From contig JARFJB010000094.1 of assembly GCA_036346205.1 (NCBI GenBank), positions 62,001-126,000 on the forward strand: a stretch of 64,000 nt of DNA. Direction: 5' to 3'. Source of the stretch: Vesta saturnalis. Lineage: Eukaryota > Arthropoda > Insecta > Coleoptera > Lampyridae. Both the position numbers and the translations under genes were made by a program. Below the pieces are notes generated by a model. That model made no database searches. It worked only from the letters and a program-made list of their open reading frames with translations, and was not told the DNA's origin. This document shows, in pieces, positions 32,691 through 43,896 of this stretch (the stretch's first letter is position 1; the number at the start of each line of letters is the position of its first letter).

Positions 32691-33860
32691 TTGATATTAG
32701 TGTTTCTGAACGAAGTTCGTCTGAAAACAGTTGTTTTTGGTACTAATTGTTTCGAAAGTATGGATCAAACTTCCATTCATGGAATAAATCTGAGATTGGT
32801 GTATGGTTTTAGAATCATAGGAATTGGCCACGATGGCGCAAAGATGTTTTGCAGTATTATGAACCTTCCACCACCTCCATATTACTATCGGCCATACATA
32901 AATTTATTACAAAAGACCACTAAATCTGTCGCAGAAGAATCAATTTCGGAGGCATTGGAAGAAGAAGCAACATGACCAAAGTTGCTCTGCAAACTGTATG
33001 GGTTGTAATAGAGGTTTATGAAAATTCAATAATAAAGAATGTAAGGTACAAATAATATTTACAGGATGGGGATAGCAAGGGTTTCATAGAAGTTGAAAAT
33101 GGTAAGCCATATGGAGAGGAACTGCTAGTAAAAACAATGGAATGTATTGGCTACATTCTAAAGAGGGTGGGTTCCAGACTGAGAAAGCTAAAGAAAGTAA
33201 CTGGATCTAAAAAATAGTCAGATGGAAAACCTCGTGGACGAAAAGGACGACTAACTGATGCGGCTATACTTTTCAGTACAAAAGTTTTACGGAACACCAG
33301 TAAAGATATTTGAGCAGAATTTTTTCACCTGTCTTCCACTGATGAACTGTATCCCCAAGGTGAAGACTCTTGGTGTAAATACCAAAAAAGTATTTTGGAA
33401 AAAACTTTATACCAGCACAGCACAGGCAGTAGTGGAATTACTATAACCCATATTTAGGGATTTGGCAAATCCGGAACTTTTACGAAAATGTGTCCATGGC
33501 CAAACCCAAAACCTTAACTAGTCTTTTAACATTATTTGCAAAATTCTCCCCAAAAGAACATTTGTAAATTTGCACACTCTGGAGATGGGAGTGTATGAAG
33601 CTGTATCGTCGTTCACTCTTGGGCAGATTTCCAAATGTAAAGTTATCGAACAACTACAAATTGTTCCAGGGAAAGGTTACATAACAGCATTAAAAAAAAT
33701 GGATGCAAAACGTATTCAAGGTGCTGAAACTAAATTCAAAAATAAAGATACTTGTAGTGCAAGAAGTAAGGGAAAAAGAAAGTTGAAAGAGGAGCTAGCG
33801 GAGGCAGAGGGTACGCAATATGAGGCAGGAGCCAACCAAACAGTATACATCGTTTATATT
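32691..33860 (+). pseudogene. Mutator-like transposase relic
   Basis: Fragments in order: VYGFRIIGIGHDGAKMFCSI MNLPPPP, SVAEESISEA, then in shifted frames DGDSKGF (a catalytic-type acidic block), GKPYGEELLVKTMECIGYIL, LRKLKKVTGSKK, DGKPRGRKGRLTDAAI, GEDSWCKYQKS, and the C-terminal part LGQISKCKVIEQLQIVPGKG followed by ALKKMDAKRIQGAETK. This order matches the arthropod Mutator-like transposase family (Pfam 'Mutator'). Many frameshifts; no ends found. Confidence 0.7.
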
Positions 33861-33939
33861 CAAATTACTTTTTTTTTACTCATTTAACAATTATTCCGGA
33901 TGGTTTAAAATGTTCACAGAATATCAATGTATAATAACA

Positions 33940-34197
33940 TAACCTTCACGCCGTTCCCTTGCGGGGTAGGCAAAACAATCCCTGCCTCTTATTGTTCATT
34001 CACAATCTTTCTCCATTCTTACCTATCTCTGCATACCTCCCTAACTTCCGCAAGATTCATACATTGTCTCTAACGTGTCCTTTTATGTTTAAAATTTATC
34101 TTTCTTTCTTTTATCATACAAGCTACTACATTCAGCCAAGTTTTACGTGGCCCGCTCCGCCTATATTATAATCTCACCCTATATATATATATTTTAT

Positions 34198-34252
<55 letters not shown>

Positions 34253-36570
34253 TATATATATATATATATATATACTATATGCTCATCACTCCATACTCAT
34301 TATTTATCTTATCTCTTTTCCGTTTCATCACATGCGCTTCTCAGGAATCTCATACCCACGGCATTTATTTTTCTTTCGTGCTTTTTTTGACACCTATGTC
34401 TCACTTCCATACAGTACTGACGGGACAAACACGCCATTACAGCTTGCTAGTTTTGCACCTAGGCTCATGCTTTCGTTTCTCATTATCGTCCACATATTTC
34501 TTTCAATCACTTTCTTCCAGCCATTGTACCCTTCGTACTCACATCTCGCCATTCCACATTTTCGTAACCTATCTGCACTCCCGTAACACATAACTAACCA
34601 TATCATTGCATACCAGACTCGTCACATTTACGTTACCAACCATTACACATTTGTATCGGTACATGCTTGTAACACATTTATCCATGTATACATTGAACAA
34701 ACCACAGCCTTGCCGCACTCCTTGCTCAATATTAAATTATTCACTCACACCTCGTCTCACCCTAACAGATGCCCGGCTATTGTTGTATACTACCCTTATT
34801 CCATTTATTAGACCTTTATTTACGCCACATTCATTTAATACTTCCCACAGGTTCTCCCTATTCACTCTGTCGTATGCTTTCTCCAGATCTACAAACGCAC
34901 AGTACAGCTTCCTTTTTACACTTAAAAACACTTTTTAATCACCATCTGATCAACACATCCTCTCCCTGGCATGAGAAGCCACCCGGTACATTCCAAATCT
35001 TAGTTTGTGTAGTTTCTCGTACTCTACCAATCAGTATTCTTCCAAATACTTTACCAGGTACTCCGAGCTAACTTATTCCTCTGTAGTTCTTGCAATCACT
35101 CTTGTTCCCCTTACCCTTATACAGTGGTACAATGATCGCGCTCTTCCCTCGGTACTTTTCCACACTTAAGGCATACATTGAAAAATTCAGTATTCGCATA
35201 AGCTTTGCACCTCCATACTTTAGAATTTCAACAGTGATTTATCTACGCCTGCTCCTTTACCGTTTTTCAACCTTCCTACTGTTTTCTCTACCTCATTTAT
35301 CCCAATATCCTTTTCAGTTTCATTCCTTCTACATTCTCCTTATTTAACCCGTCAGTCTTACTTTCCTCACTACTGTACAGCTTTCCGAAATATTCTTGGC
35401 AGCATTTCCTCACTTTACAATCGTCCCATACTATTTCGTTGCTCGTATTGATCACTCCTCCAGCGTTCTGTTTTAGGCCACGTTTTGTATTTTTGACCCA
35501 TTTCCAGAAGTTTTTTGTTTCTTTCAAAATCATTCTGCATTTTCTCTCCTTCTACAGCCATCACTTCCTATTTATTTATTCTCACTGCCTCCTTCGCTTC
35601 TTTATTTCTTAATCTGTACACCTCATACAATCGCTTTTTCTCAGTCTTATTTTTTGCAGCCATTGCCATGTATGCGTCTTTTGTCTTACATACTGCCTTT
35701 TTTCATTCCACCAAGCACATTGTTTCTGTCTACCTTCAGTCGCTATTCTACATATCCGCACGGCACAATTGACAACACAGTATTTGACAACACAGTATTT
35801 TAAACTTATCCATGCACTTTCAACGTCACAGTCTTATTTGTTCGTTCCACACTGTTTCAGCCACATTCAATTCTTTACTCACATCTGCGTATTTCATTCT
35901 CGCATCATTATCTACTAGTCTACCCTAATTTTGGACGTTCGCACTACGTTTGCTTTCTTTCTCCAGACCCACTTTTGCCCTAAACACACTCTCCATACAA
36001 CCAAAAAGTGGTCCGATTCACATTCCGTTCCGCGCACTACGTTTGTGTCTCTCGCCAGGTTTCTAAGTCCTTCATCATACAATATCAAGTAAATCATACT
36101 TCTAGATTCACCTCTTTGCCATGTATACATATGCACATTTTTATGTTTAAACCACGTATTGGATACAAACAGGCTTCTCTCCACACCAGGCGTTCATCAT
36201 TTTCATTACCTCTTTGGTCTCAGAACTTTCCTAGAACACGTTCAGTATGTTCTCTCTGTACACCCACCCATCCGTTCATAACTCCCAATATTATCACTGT
36301 TTCGTTTGGCTTACATATGTTCAACACGTTCTTTAAATCATTCCATAAGTTCCCACACTGTTGGTCTCTTTCTCTATTCACCGCATAGCATGCAATAAGA
36401 AAAATTCTTCGACATTCCACTTTCATTCTAACCCACATTACCCGGGGAGATACCAATTCGTAGTATTTAACACATCTTTTCGCTCTTTCACTTACTATCA
36501 CCCCAACTCCTTTTGCGCCATGCACTTCAGTCTCAACTCCTGACCATAGTGCTAGGCTGCCATTCTCCAT
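33940..36570 (-). pseudogene. LINE (RTE/craniofacial-type) retrotransposon relic
   Basis: Minus-strand order: endonuclease part (GVGVIVSERAKRCVKYYEL, VIILGVMNGWVGVQREHTE, GTECESDHFLVVWRV from 36570 to 35950), linker (NFWKWVKNTKRGLKQNAGGV), RT (YCAFVDLEKAYDRVNRENLW at 34900, EQGVRQGC, FNVYMDKCV, then LVCNDMVS where YADD is expected) and the 3' part (SVLYGSET). Stops throughout and loss of the YADD box show it is dead. Confidence 0.8.
34178..34276. repeat. Interrupted (TA)n microsatellite
   Basis: TA tract with a few TTTTATTA and TGTATTA interruptions inside the LINE relic; the left flank reads CTCACCCTATATAT. Confidence 0.9.
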
Positions 36571-37486
36571 CTCTGCAACATCCTATCGTACATTGAATAC
36601 CTCTAACATTCCGCGTACCGACTCGCCATGCATTCCTTGCAGTTGTCAGCAACGGGGCCAGTCTGTTTCGACCTTGACCGCCGCTTGTAGCCAGGCGATT
36701 GTATTGTTCTCTCGAGTAATACCATAGCGGGCAGACCGGTTACTAGCCAAATCTTGCCACGGACGATTGTATTGCATTCCTACTAACGGTATCGTCCTAC
36801 TACGGACAGACTTATTATTCTAATTTCCCGACACGATTAATTCTAAATCGATATCGTTTTGCACCAGCGTCCCCTTTAACGTAATTGTGATATGATTTGA
36901 TGATAATAAATTAAGGTTGGAAGTTTACTTCTCTCTCTCAGTAACCTGTGATACATGTACGTTTACTACGTAATTAATGACAGCGACATAACTATGAGCC
37001 TCAGAGAATTATTATTAATCAATTAATTATTATTTAAACATGAATGGGTTGATACATAACTGAAAGCTAAGCTTGTCAACAGCAAATTAATCAATATATT
37101 GAAACTATTGCTAGGGAATGGGTTTTTGCTGAGTTACCGGTTACACCGTTACATCGTATTCGGGAACAATAAATGAAGGTTTGGAGTTTATGTACTTCTC
37201 TCGGCTACTTATGATACGTATTTGTTTAATATTATGTAATTAGCAATAATAATTAATAAATTTCAAAGCTTAAACAAATTGAGCTTGAGAAGAAATAATT
37301 GCAAATTAATTACTAAAAAAAGATTAAAATTTATTAATTGTGCCTATGAAGGATAGGTAAGTTCGGAAATCGATCAATTCTTTAAAAATATTGATATGAA
37401 TCGAATTTTTTGCTAAATTACCTGTGTTTTTGTGTATAAAAACCTATTTACGTCTAATATTGGCAGCTCAATTGGACTTGAATCGC
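36571..37486. repeat. Non-coding DNA with a weak direct duplication of about 262 bp
   Basis: AATTAAGGTTGGAAGTTTAC near 36910 resembles AATGAAGGTTTGGAGTTTAT near 37172, and the following stretches stay loosely similar up to about 37440. No gene recognised. Confidence 0.4.
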
Positions 37487-37777
37487 TTAACGTATTCACC
37501 CGAGTTAACTCGGTTTGTCCACCGTTTCCATTTTCGCTAACCCGAGCCAATTCCAGCACAAAATTTATTCTGTTACCATTGCACCTACCCGGTTAAGATC
37601 GTTCCACTCACTACAGCTTCTCCACTTGATTCGCCCATCGACTGAATTGTTGTTGCGGTGTGATTTTAATTTAGTATTTCCTATGAAGTGAGATAAGTGC
37701 GTTATTGCAACGCTTGAATGTATGTATTTGCTGCACTCCGTCCACGTGAAAATTATTTTTACAATTTATAATTCAAT

Positions 37778-40700
37778 ATGAATTCTGATGAGGAAACGTT
37801 ATATGGTGATTCAGATGATTCAAACATCGAAGAAAATATTCAAAAAAGTGGGTCTGATACAAGTCTCGATATTTCTTCAGATACCACCTAATGCTACAGC
37901 ACCTCCAGCTTTTCTATTTACGGCTCTTCCAACTATAAATGCTGAAACTACTGAATGGAACATACTGCAGTTTTTGAAATTTTGTGGATAATGACTTGAT
38001 TGGACATATTATAGTCGAAGCCAACCGGTATGCAGACAAACCAGAGGAAAAAAATGGTATCCGGTAACTTCTGAAGAAATGAAAGTGTCTGTAGGTCTTA
38101 TTATATTGCAAAGTGTTATAAAAAAACCCAAATACGGCAATATTGGTCCAAAAATCCATTACTCGCAACACCCTTCTTTGCAAAGTGTATGAGCAATAAG
38201 AGATTCGAAGCCAAAATCTTCATTTCTCGAACAATGAAGACTGTTGAAAGAGAATATCCAAACAAACAAACTTTCGTGACTCCTGAAAGGCAAATTACCA
38301 TTGATGAAAGCCTTTTATTATATAAAGGACGGCTTGGCTAGATACAATATATACCCCTCAAACGAACTCGATTTGAAATAAAAACTTATCTTCCGTGTGA
38401 GTCCAAAAGTAGTTATGTTTGAAGCTTTATAATATATACCGAAAAGTAAATGAAACTCGACCCGACATGTAACGACTTACCAGGTACATCTCAGGTAGTG
38501 ATGACTTTGTTACCACAATTGCTAAATCAAAGATATTGTTTGACCATGGACAATTTTTATAATTCGCCGCAACTTGCTGACCTACTTATTGCAAATAATA
38601 CTGATGGTCCAAGAAAAGAGGTACCAAAAGATCTAAAACATAAAAAGCTACAGAAGGGAGAACTGATTGCTTTCCCAAACGGCGAAGTTTGTCCACTCAA
38701 ACGGAAAGATAAAAGGAAATTAATTTGATTTCAACTATTCACACAAAAATTTGTGGAGGTAGAGAAATGATCAGAGGGAAAAGTTAAACCTAAGGTTGAC
38801 CTCGATTATAATCATACGATGGGAGGAGTGGATCGTGTCGATAAACATTTAGCAGATTAGTCTGTAACGGGCGCCTTACAAAATTTCAAATTGCGCGCGA
38901 ATTTATACATTAATTAGTTATTTTGTTTTTCTAGATAAAGAAATGGTTATTGGTTATTTTTATTTGAATGTGTAATATTAAGATGAAAATCTTGAATTTA
39001 ATTCACTACGTTATTTGCATATTTAATTGTAAATTATTCAAATAAACGCAGTTGCGGAAACGTAAATGATTTGTAGAGGGAGAGGCGCTGTCATAATGAC
39101 GTGACGTTTTTAAAACAGTTGCCTTAAGTACGCGATCAGAGTTGGTTGAAAATCCCCAACGGAGTAATTCGTCGCCGAGACACGAATTACAAGGTAATAG
39201 TCAAGTTACCCTAAAATTAGAAGTAAAGTTAGATAACATTTAGTGTATAATAGGGAAGAAGTGAAATGATCTTCCTTATTAAAATAATAATAGGCTAAGT
39301 AAACAGTGTAAATAGTCAAGTTGGTGACAATAAAAAAGATTGTGCAATAAATTAAAATCGCGTTAACGATTACGCAATAATTAAAAATCACGTTTTCTTT
39401 GTGCATCGAAAGTATTCTATATAAAGCAAAGTAACTGGAAAATATTGACAATTAAAAGCACGGCCGTTGGTAGTACTCTTGCAGTTTGTCGCGCAAGTTA
39501 TTTGTCGTTAAAATTGAGCAATTAAAGTAATAACTGACTATTATAAATATATCAAGTAATTATTTACAAAAATCATAAGTGTTGGAAAGAAAATTTCAAT
39601 AGACTTAATCCACAAAAAAAAGGTGTAAACAAGATATCGTGGGAACAACAGAAGCAAGGCGCCAATTGCATCACCGGCCCAATTGCGTCATCGGTTAGAC
39701 CACATTACAGTTACGTCATCGGCTTTAAACGAAGCACCAGATAGGTACGGTTTCTAATAGTGTAAATAAAGAAACGTTTGTTTTATTTTCTATAAACTTG
39801 AATTTGAATATCAAAATTGAACGGAAAACATTCCATTCGATTTTGATAAAGGTTTTTTTGTTGCATGTATTAAGAAGATTACTTAGAATTTAAGGTTTGT
39901 GTGTTAAATGTTGTAAACAAAACATTTTTGCACTGCGAATTTCAATAAGTAAATAAGTATAACGTTTGATTTATTTCTATTAAAGACTATTAATATTAAA
40001 AGCTTATATAAATATTGAATATATAAATGCGGAAGGAAGTAAACTCAATAGAAATCCAAAATAATAAGACAATCGAAGTGAGTATAAATTTTGGTAATTG
40101 ATAAAAGTGGCCATTTCTTTTAACATTTGAGCTAGCTGGCGCACCTAAATAAGAAAATAAGAGAATTTGCAAACGCAAATATCATAGTTCATTTATTCAA
40201 ACTAAAATTACATAGTAAGCGAATTAAAACTAACTAGTAGATGATATCTTTATAAATTAAACCCATTTAGCGTAAATAAAAAGGTATTTCAAGTCTCACA
40301 AAAACAATAGAACATTTTTATTCAATAATTTTGACATTATAAAAATGGTAAAAGAACCCTAATATTATTCTTTGTAGCGGGGTGTAAACAATACCAGTAA
40401 TAACGATAGGTATTACGCCCGTTGCAAGTCTACTGAGGAAGAGGGGGAAAAATACTACAAAAAAATAGTTTTCAATTTGTTGGATTTGGCTTTGTGGAAT
40501 TCTTTTGTACTGTTTCGCAAATCTGCAGGAACGAAATCAGTCTTGAATTATAGAATGAACCTCATTGTCCAAATAATGGAGAAATATAATCAACCTGAAT
40601 TCTCCTGTAGACAAACACAGCCTTCGGCACAACTCCCTCCGCTTAGACTCACAGGAGGCCATTTTCCTGAATATATTCCACAAACGGTGAAGAAAACAAA

Positions 40701-40854
40701 TCTTACACGTCAGTGTAAAATATGTAGCAAAGTTCGAGATGCACATGGCAAGAAGATTCACAGAGAAACTAGATATTACTGCCCTGATTGTGATGTGCCG
40801 TTGTGTTACTCCGTGTTTCATACATTTAGAACTGTATTATTATTATTCCTTTAG
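37778..40854 (+). pseudogene. piggyBac 3 transposase, interrupted and broken
   Basis: MNSDEETLYGDSDDSNIEEN leader, frameshifts, then IILQSVIKKPKYG, QITIDESLLLYKGRLG (first Asp), LTMDNFYNSPQLADLLIANN (second Asp), MGGVDRVDKHLAD (third Asp) to 38862. It continues after the LTR at 40431 with KYYKKIVFNLLDLALWNSFV and a C-terminal cysteine finger (CKICSKVRD, YYCPDCDVPLC). The joined parts give the usual PGBD4-like order. Multiple frameshifts exist besides the LTR. Confidence 0.82.
38863..40426. mobile_element. Solo LTR, 1,564 bp, AGTC target duplication
   Basis: Starts TGTAACGGGCGCC and ends ACGCCCGTTGCA (TG...CA with inverted TGYAACGGGCG ends), flanked by AGTC at 38859-38862 and 40427-40430. Removing it rejoins the piggyBac 3 frame. 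No internal coding region, so it is the product of recombination between two LTRs of a full element. A TATATAAAG near 39417 could be its promoter. Confidence 0.85.
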
Positions 40855-41347
40855 ACCTATATTTTTTATGTAGTATCACGTTTTATTTTATCTGATTTTT
40901 AACCAGAGTTAACTCAGGTAAGCACATGCACTATATTACATGTTTGATTTTTGCAAAAAAAAGCATTTTTTTTATTCTACATTTTCTACACTTTAATACT
41001 TCAAGTAGACCATAAAAATGAAATAAAAATATGATAATTATAGGACCAACTATGTGGAAGATAAACTGGTGCGTTAAACGATTAAACAGCATTTTTTTAA
41101 CAAACACTCATCTTTTAACAGATACAATCAAGTTTAATAATTATACGTTTTATGGTATTCCTAGAGGGACTGAAAAGTTTTTTTAAAAAGAAAACTCAAC
41201 AAAATAAATTTTTTATTATTAATAAATACTTAAATTTATTACTACAATAAAATTTTTTGTTATTGTACATGTTAAATTTATTTTACGATCTTCACACCCT
41301 GAAAGTCCCACAGTAAAGAATATCTAAGTGTATTAATACATTTTTAG

Positions 41348-41660
41348 ATTTCGAGATCAGCTTAATCAGATTTTTGAAGATTATCCTCCATGGGATGTCG
41401 AGAGAAAGTATAACATGGAAAATGTGCATCTCTACTTTGAGAATCAGTCTTCTAACAAATTACATTTTATAAATTTGGACACAAGTTTAAAAGACATATT
41501 AAAACACAATGAGTATGGTATTGATAATATATTTTACATTCTAAATAAATCTTTACAGGTATATCGTCAGAGCTGGTACCCCATCGTTTATAATATTAAT
41601 TGTAATAGTCCTGCCGAAGTTGCATTTCTAAAACGCTACCAGTATGAAATACAATACTGA
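41348..41660 (+). CDS. TTC4: TTC4 exons 5-6 (C-terminal domain)
   Basis: Exon 5 is 41348-41512 and exon 6 is 41559-41631, separated by a 46-bp GT/AG intron. Together they read VFRDQLNQIFEDYPPWDVER, ENVHLYFENQ, LKDILKHNEYIVRAGTPSFI, matching the family pattern F..HL..MF...P.WD....Y..DN..VYFE and the terminal RAGTPSF strand. In the exon 6 frame the protein stops at 41631 (367 aa, close to the 387 aa of human TTC4). A one-base shift would instead continue as CNSPAEVAFLKRYQYEIQY to the stop at 41660, which looks more like the expected tail, so a small indel is possible at about 41593-41602. Confidence 0.85.
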
Positions 41661-41694
41661 ACAATACTAGCTGATATTCTTCTAATGTATAATT

Positions 41695-42374
41695 TTAATA
41701 TATAGTTAGTGTATCTGATATATCACATTCACCAATGGTAACTCTATGCATAGCCATTTCTGATATGCCATGAAAGTGTACAAAAGCTGCTCCAAGAACA
41801 AAAACATGAAAAATCTGATGTGAATGTAACCATATATCAAATTTGCCTGGATAGAAACGTTCCGGGATTCGTAATGCATATGTAATTGCACCTACTATGT
41901 ATAATACACCCATTAAAAATAATAAACCCAGATTTTTCAAACTGAGATGATTACTCCATCCTTCCGATATTCCATAATGCACTGCTGGTGCAACACCGCT
42001 TAATCCAAATACCATAAAAACACCTGCACGGAATGTCCTCCATGCAGGCTCCGAAAATTTATCCCAAAGGCTAACTGTTATACTTAATAAACCTAGAACA
42101 CTTACTGCTGACAAATATATAACTTTTCGGCTAAAATTACAATAAAAGCCGTAATAAACCCAAGGCACAAATGAGCCCATTATTAATAACGAGATCCCAC
42201 AATAATCTAATTTTGAAAATAAACTGGCAATTAATTGTGAATGACAACTAACTGTATGGAACATAAATGAGAAACCCAAACAAAATATAGCACCTAAGAA
42301 AAAGGCACCAAATACAAGTTTCTCCTGAAACTGTATCTCCGTTCCCGTGAACCCAAGGAAAAATATCGCAGTAC
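41695..42374 (-). CDS. AdipoR-like PAQR receptor, last exon only (partial paralogue)
   Basis: From an acceptor TTTTTTTCAG before 42374 (phase 2) to the stop at 41695, about 226 codons without a stop. It holds the PAQR core: FSFMFHT (zinc His), SKLDYCGI (zinc Asp), WLHSHQIFH (zinc His pair) and about six membrane segments, ending DTLTIY. By eye roughly three quarters of residues match the AdipoR at 55331. Adiponectin-receptor family proteins are zinc-containing membrane proteins with ceramidase activity and an inside-facing N terminus. The upstream exons (acidic N terminus and first membrane segments) are not found next to it; a possible degenerate exon ending MFIG before GTGAGT at 42474 is weak. 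Either a partial duplicate or a gene with remote exons. Confidence 0.75.
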
Positions 42375-42650
42375 CTGAAAAAAATTGTTCGTTAATTTAT
42401 TTGAGTTGTTCTTATAGTATCTAGCAAAAGCTTTGTGTAATTATGTAAAGCGAGTGAATGGATATTAAAAACACTCACCTATGAACATGTGAATTGTTAA
42501 TTTGGTGACATACTCGCAGCACTATACTTTTTTATGTACAATTTGTTATAGATTTCACCTCCGATTAACTTTAATCAGGATTAGTATTAGTAGTATCCGA
42601 TAATATTATAGAAAAGTTAATAGAGGGTGAACGACACTGCTAAAATTCGT

Positions 42651-43521
42651 GTATACACAGAGGACATAAAGTTCTCGCTCCCTTTATTTCTTAAACCATT
42701 GGAGATATCAAATTTTGAGAAAGAAGCAATAGGTTTACAACTTTTTTAAGCTGTTATGACTAGGTCACGTTGCAACACCATTTTTTTTCATGGGATGGGG
42801 GTTGAAATTAGACTTATTGATACAAACTCATTATGGATTCGAGAGACAGCCATGAAGTATTCACAAAAACTAAATGTTTGGGCTGGCATTCTTGGTGACC
42901 ATATTCGTCCATTCGAACAAAACTTGGAGGGTCCACTGTATTTACAATTGTTTCAACAAGAAGGCGCTCCTACCCACTATTTTCGACCGGTGTAGGATTA
43001 TCTGTCCGATGATTTTTTTACAAGTGGATAGGTTGCAGAGACCCATCGATTGGCTAGCCCGTTCACCCGATTTGACCTCACTATTTTTTTCTTGTGAGGA
43101 TATTTGAAACTGAAAGTCTTTGCTACCGAGCTAAACGATTTAGAAGAATTAAGGCAAAGAATAATTTAAGAGTTCCAAAATATTCCACTGGAAACATTTA
43201 AAATGTCAAAAAAGTTTAAGTTAATAATAAAGTTATTGTTAATTAAAACAAATAGTTTTTAATATCCAAATTCAACCCTTCTAGAAAAATTTAAATAATT
43301 CAAAAATATTTTATGAGAGTATACTACATATACTACCTTTCAAATGAGCCTAATTTCAACCCCCTCCAACATACCATTTTAAATAATGGCGACACTTGGC
43401 GTCGCAGCGCCACCTGGAATGTTGACGTGGCCAAAACAGCTTAAAAATCCATTGTTTACTAGATTCTCTAATAGTTCAAGAAATAAGGGGATGGGGACTT
43501 ACTTTATATCCTCTCAGTATA
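42651..43521 (+). mobile_element. Mariner-like element relic with inverted ends
   Basis: Ends TATACACAGAGGACATAAAG and, inverted, TATACTGAGAGGATATAAAG; similarity continues inward to AACAGCTTAAAAA on each side. Encodes a transposase remnant at 42820-43200: KLNVWAGILGDHI, EGPLYLQLFQQEGAPTHYF, DYLSDDFF, LARSPDLT, GYLKLKVFATELNDLEELR, with frameshifts. The N-terminal half is gone. Confidence 0.7.
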
Positions 43522-43896
43522 CAAACAGAAAAGTCATTTAACCATGATTATTTAAAATACAGGGTGTCCCAAATAAGAGTGATAGATTTTAAATGTAAAT
43601 GCACAAGTTAATTGCTCTAAAGAGATGGGGTTTTCACTAATTGAATTAGTTTACCGAATAGTTATTTTTAAAGTTTGTTAAAATTTTATCTCATCAATAC
43701 AGGGTGTTTTACTAATGTAGGTCAAATTAAAACGAAAAAATATTTATTATTTTAAATGGAACACCCTGTATATTTCGATGGCATTCAAAACAGGAAGTCA
43801 TCTTCTGTTCAAAAATGTATAGTTCCATATCTTTTGTTTTCTTAACAATCAAAATATTTGAGCTTTCAGGTAACACTGCAGTTTTCCTTTATTTAA

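Larger units (their letters stand above)
37487..40930 (+). mobile_element. piggyBac-like element 3, split by a solo LTR
   Basis: Left end near TTAA at 37487 followed by CGTATTCACCCGAGTTAACT; the right end near 40900 carries the inverted counterpart (ACTCAGGTAAGCACATG). Both ends have the palindromic box CCGAGTTAACTCGG or its variant CAGAGTTAACTCAGG. The right TTAA is not intact. Confidence 0.6.
17097..41347 (+). other. TTC4: TTC4 intron 4, 24,251 bp, filled by transposons
   Basis: Donor GTAAGT at 17097 and acceptor TTTTTAG at 41347. The phases fit (exon 4 ends in phase 2, GT plus A gives Val), and the joined protein DENDV-FRDQLNQIFEDYPPWD follows the TTC4 family order without a gap. The inside is almost entirely mobile-element sequence, listed separately. 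Confidence 0.8.

Noticed and set aside
34394..36570. Plus-strand frames across 33959-36543 as genes
   Set aside because: They are shadows of the minus-strand LINE; the minus frames carry the endonuclease and RT motifs.
42270..42279. Start codon of the partial AdipoR copy at 42279
   Set aside because: It is a TTG in the middle of a conserved membrane segment; the frame and similarity extend to the acceptor at 42374.
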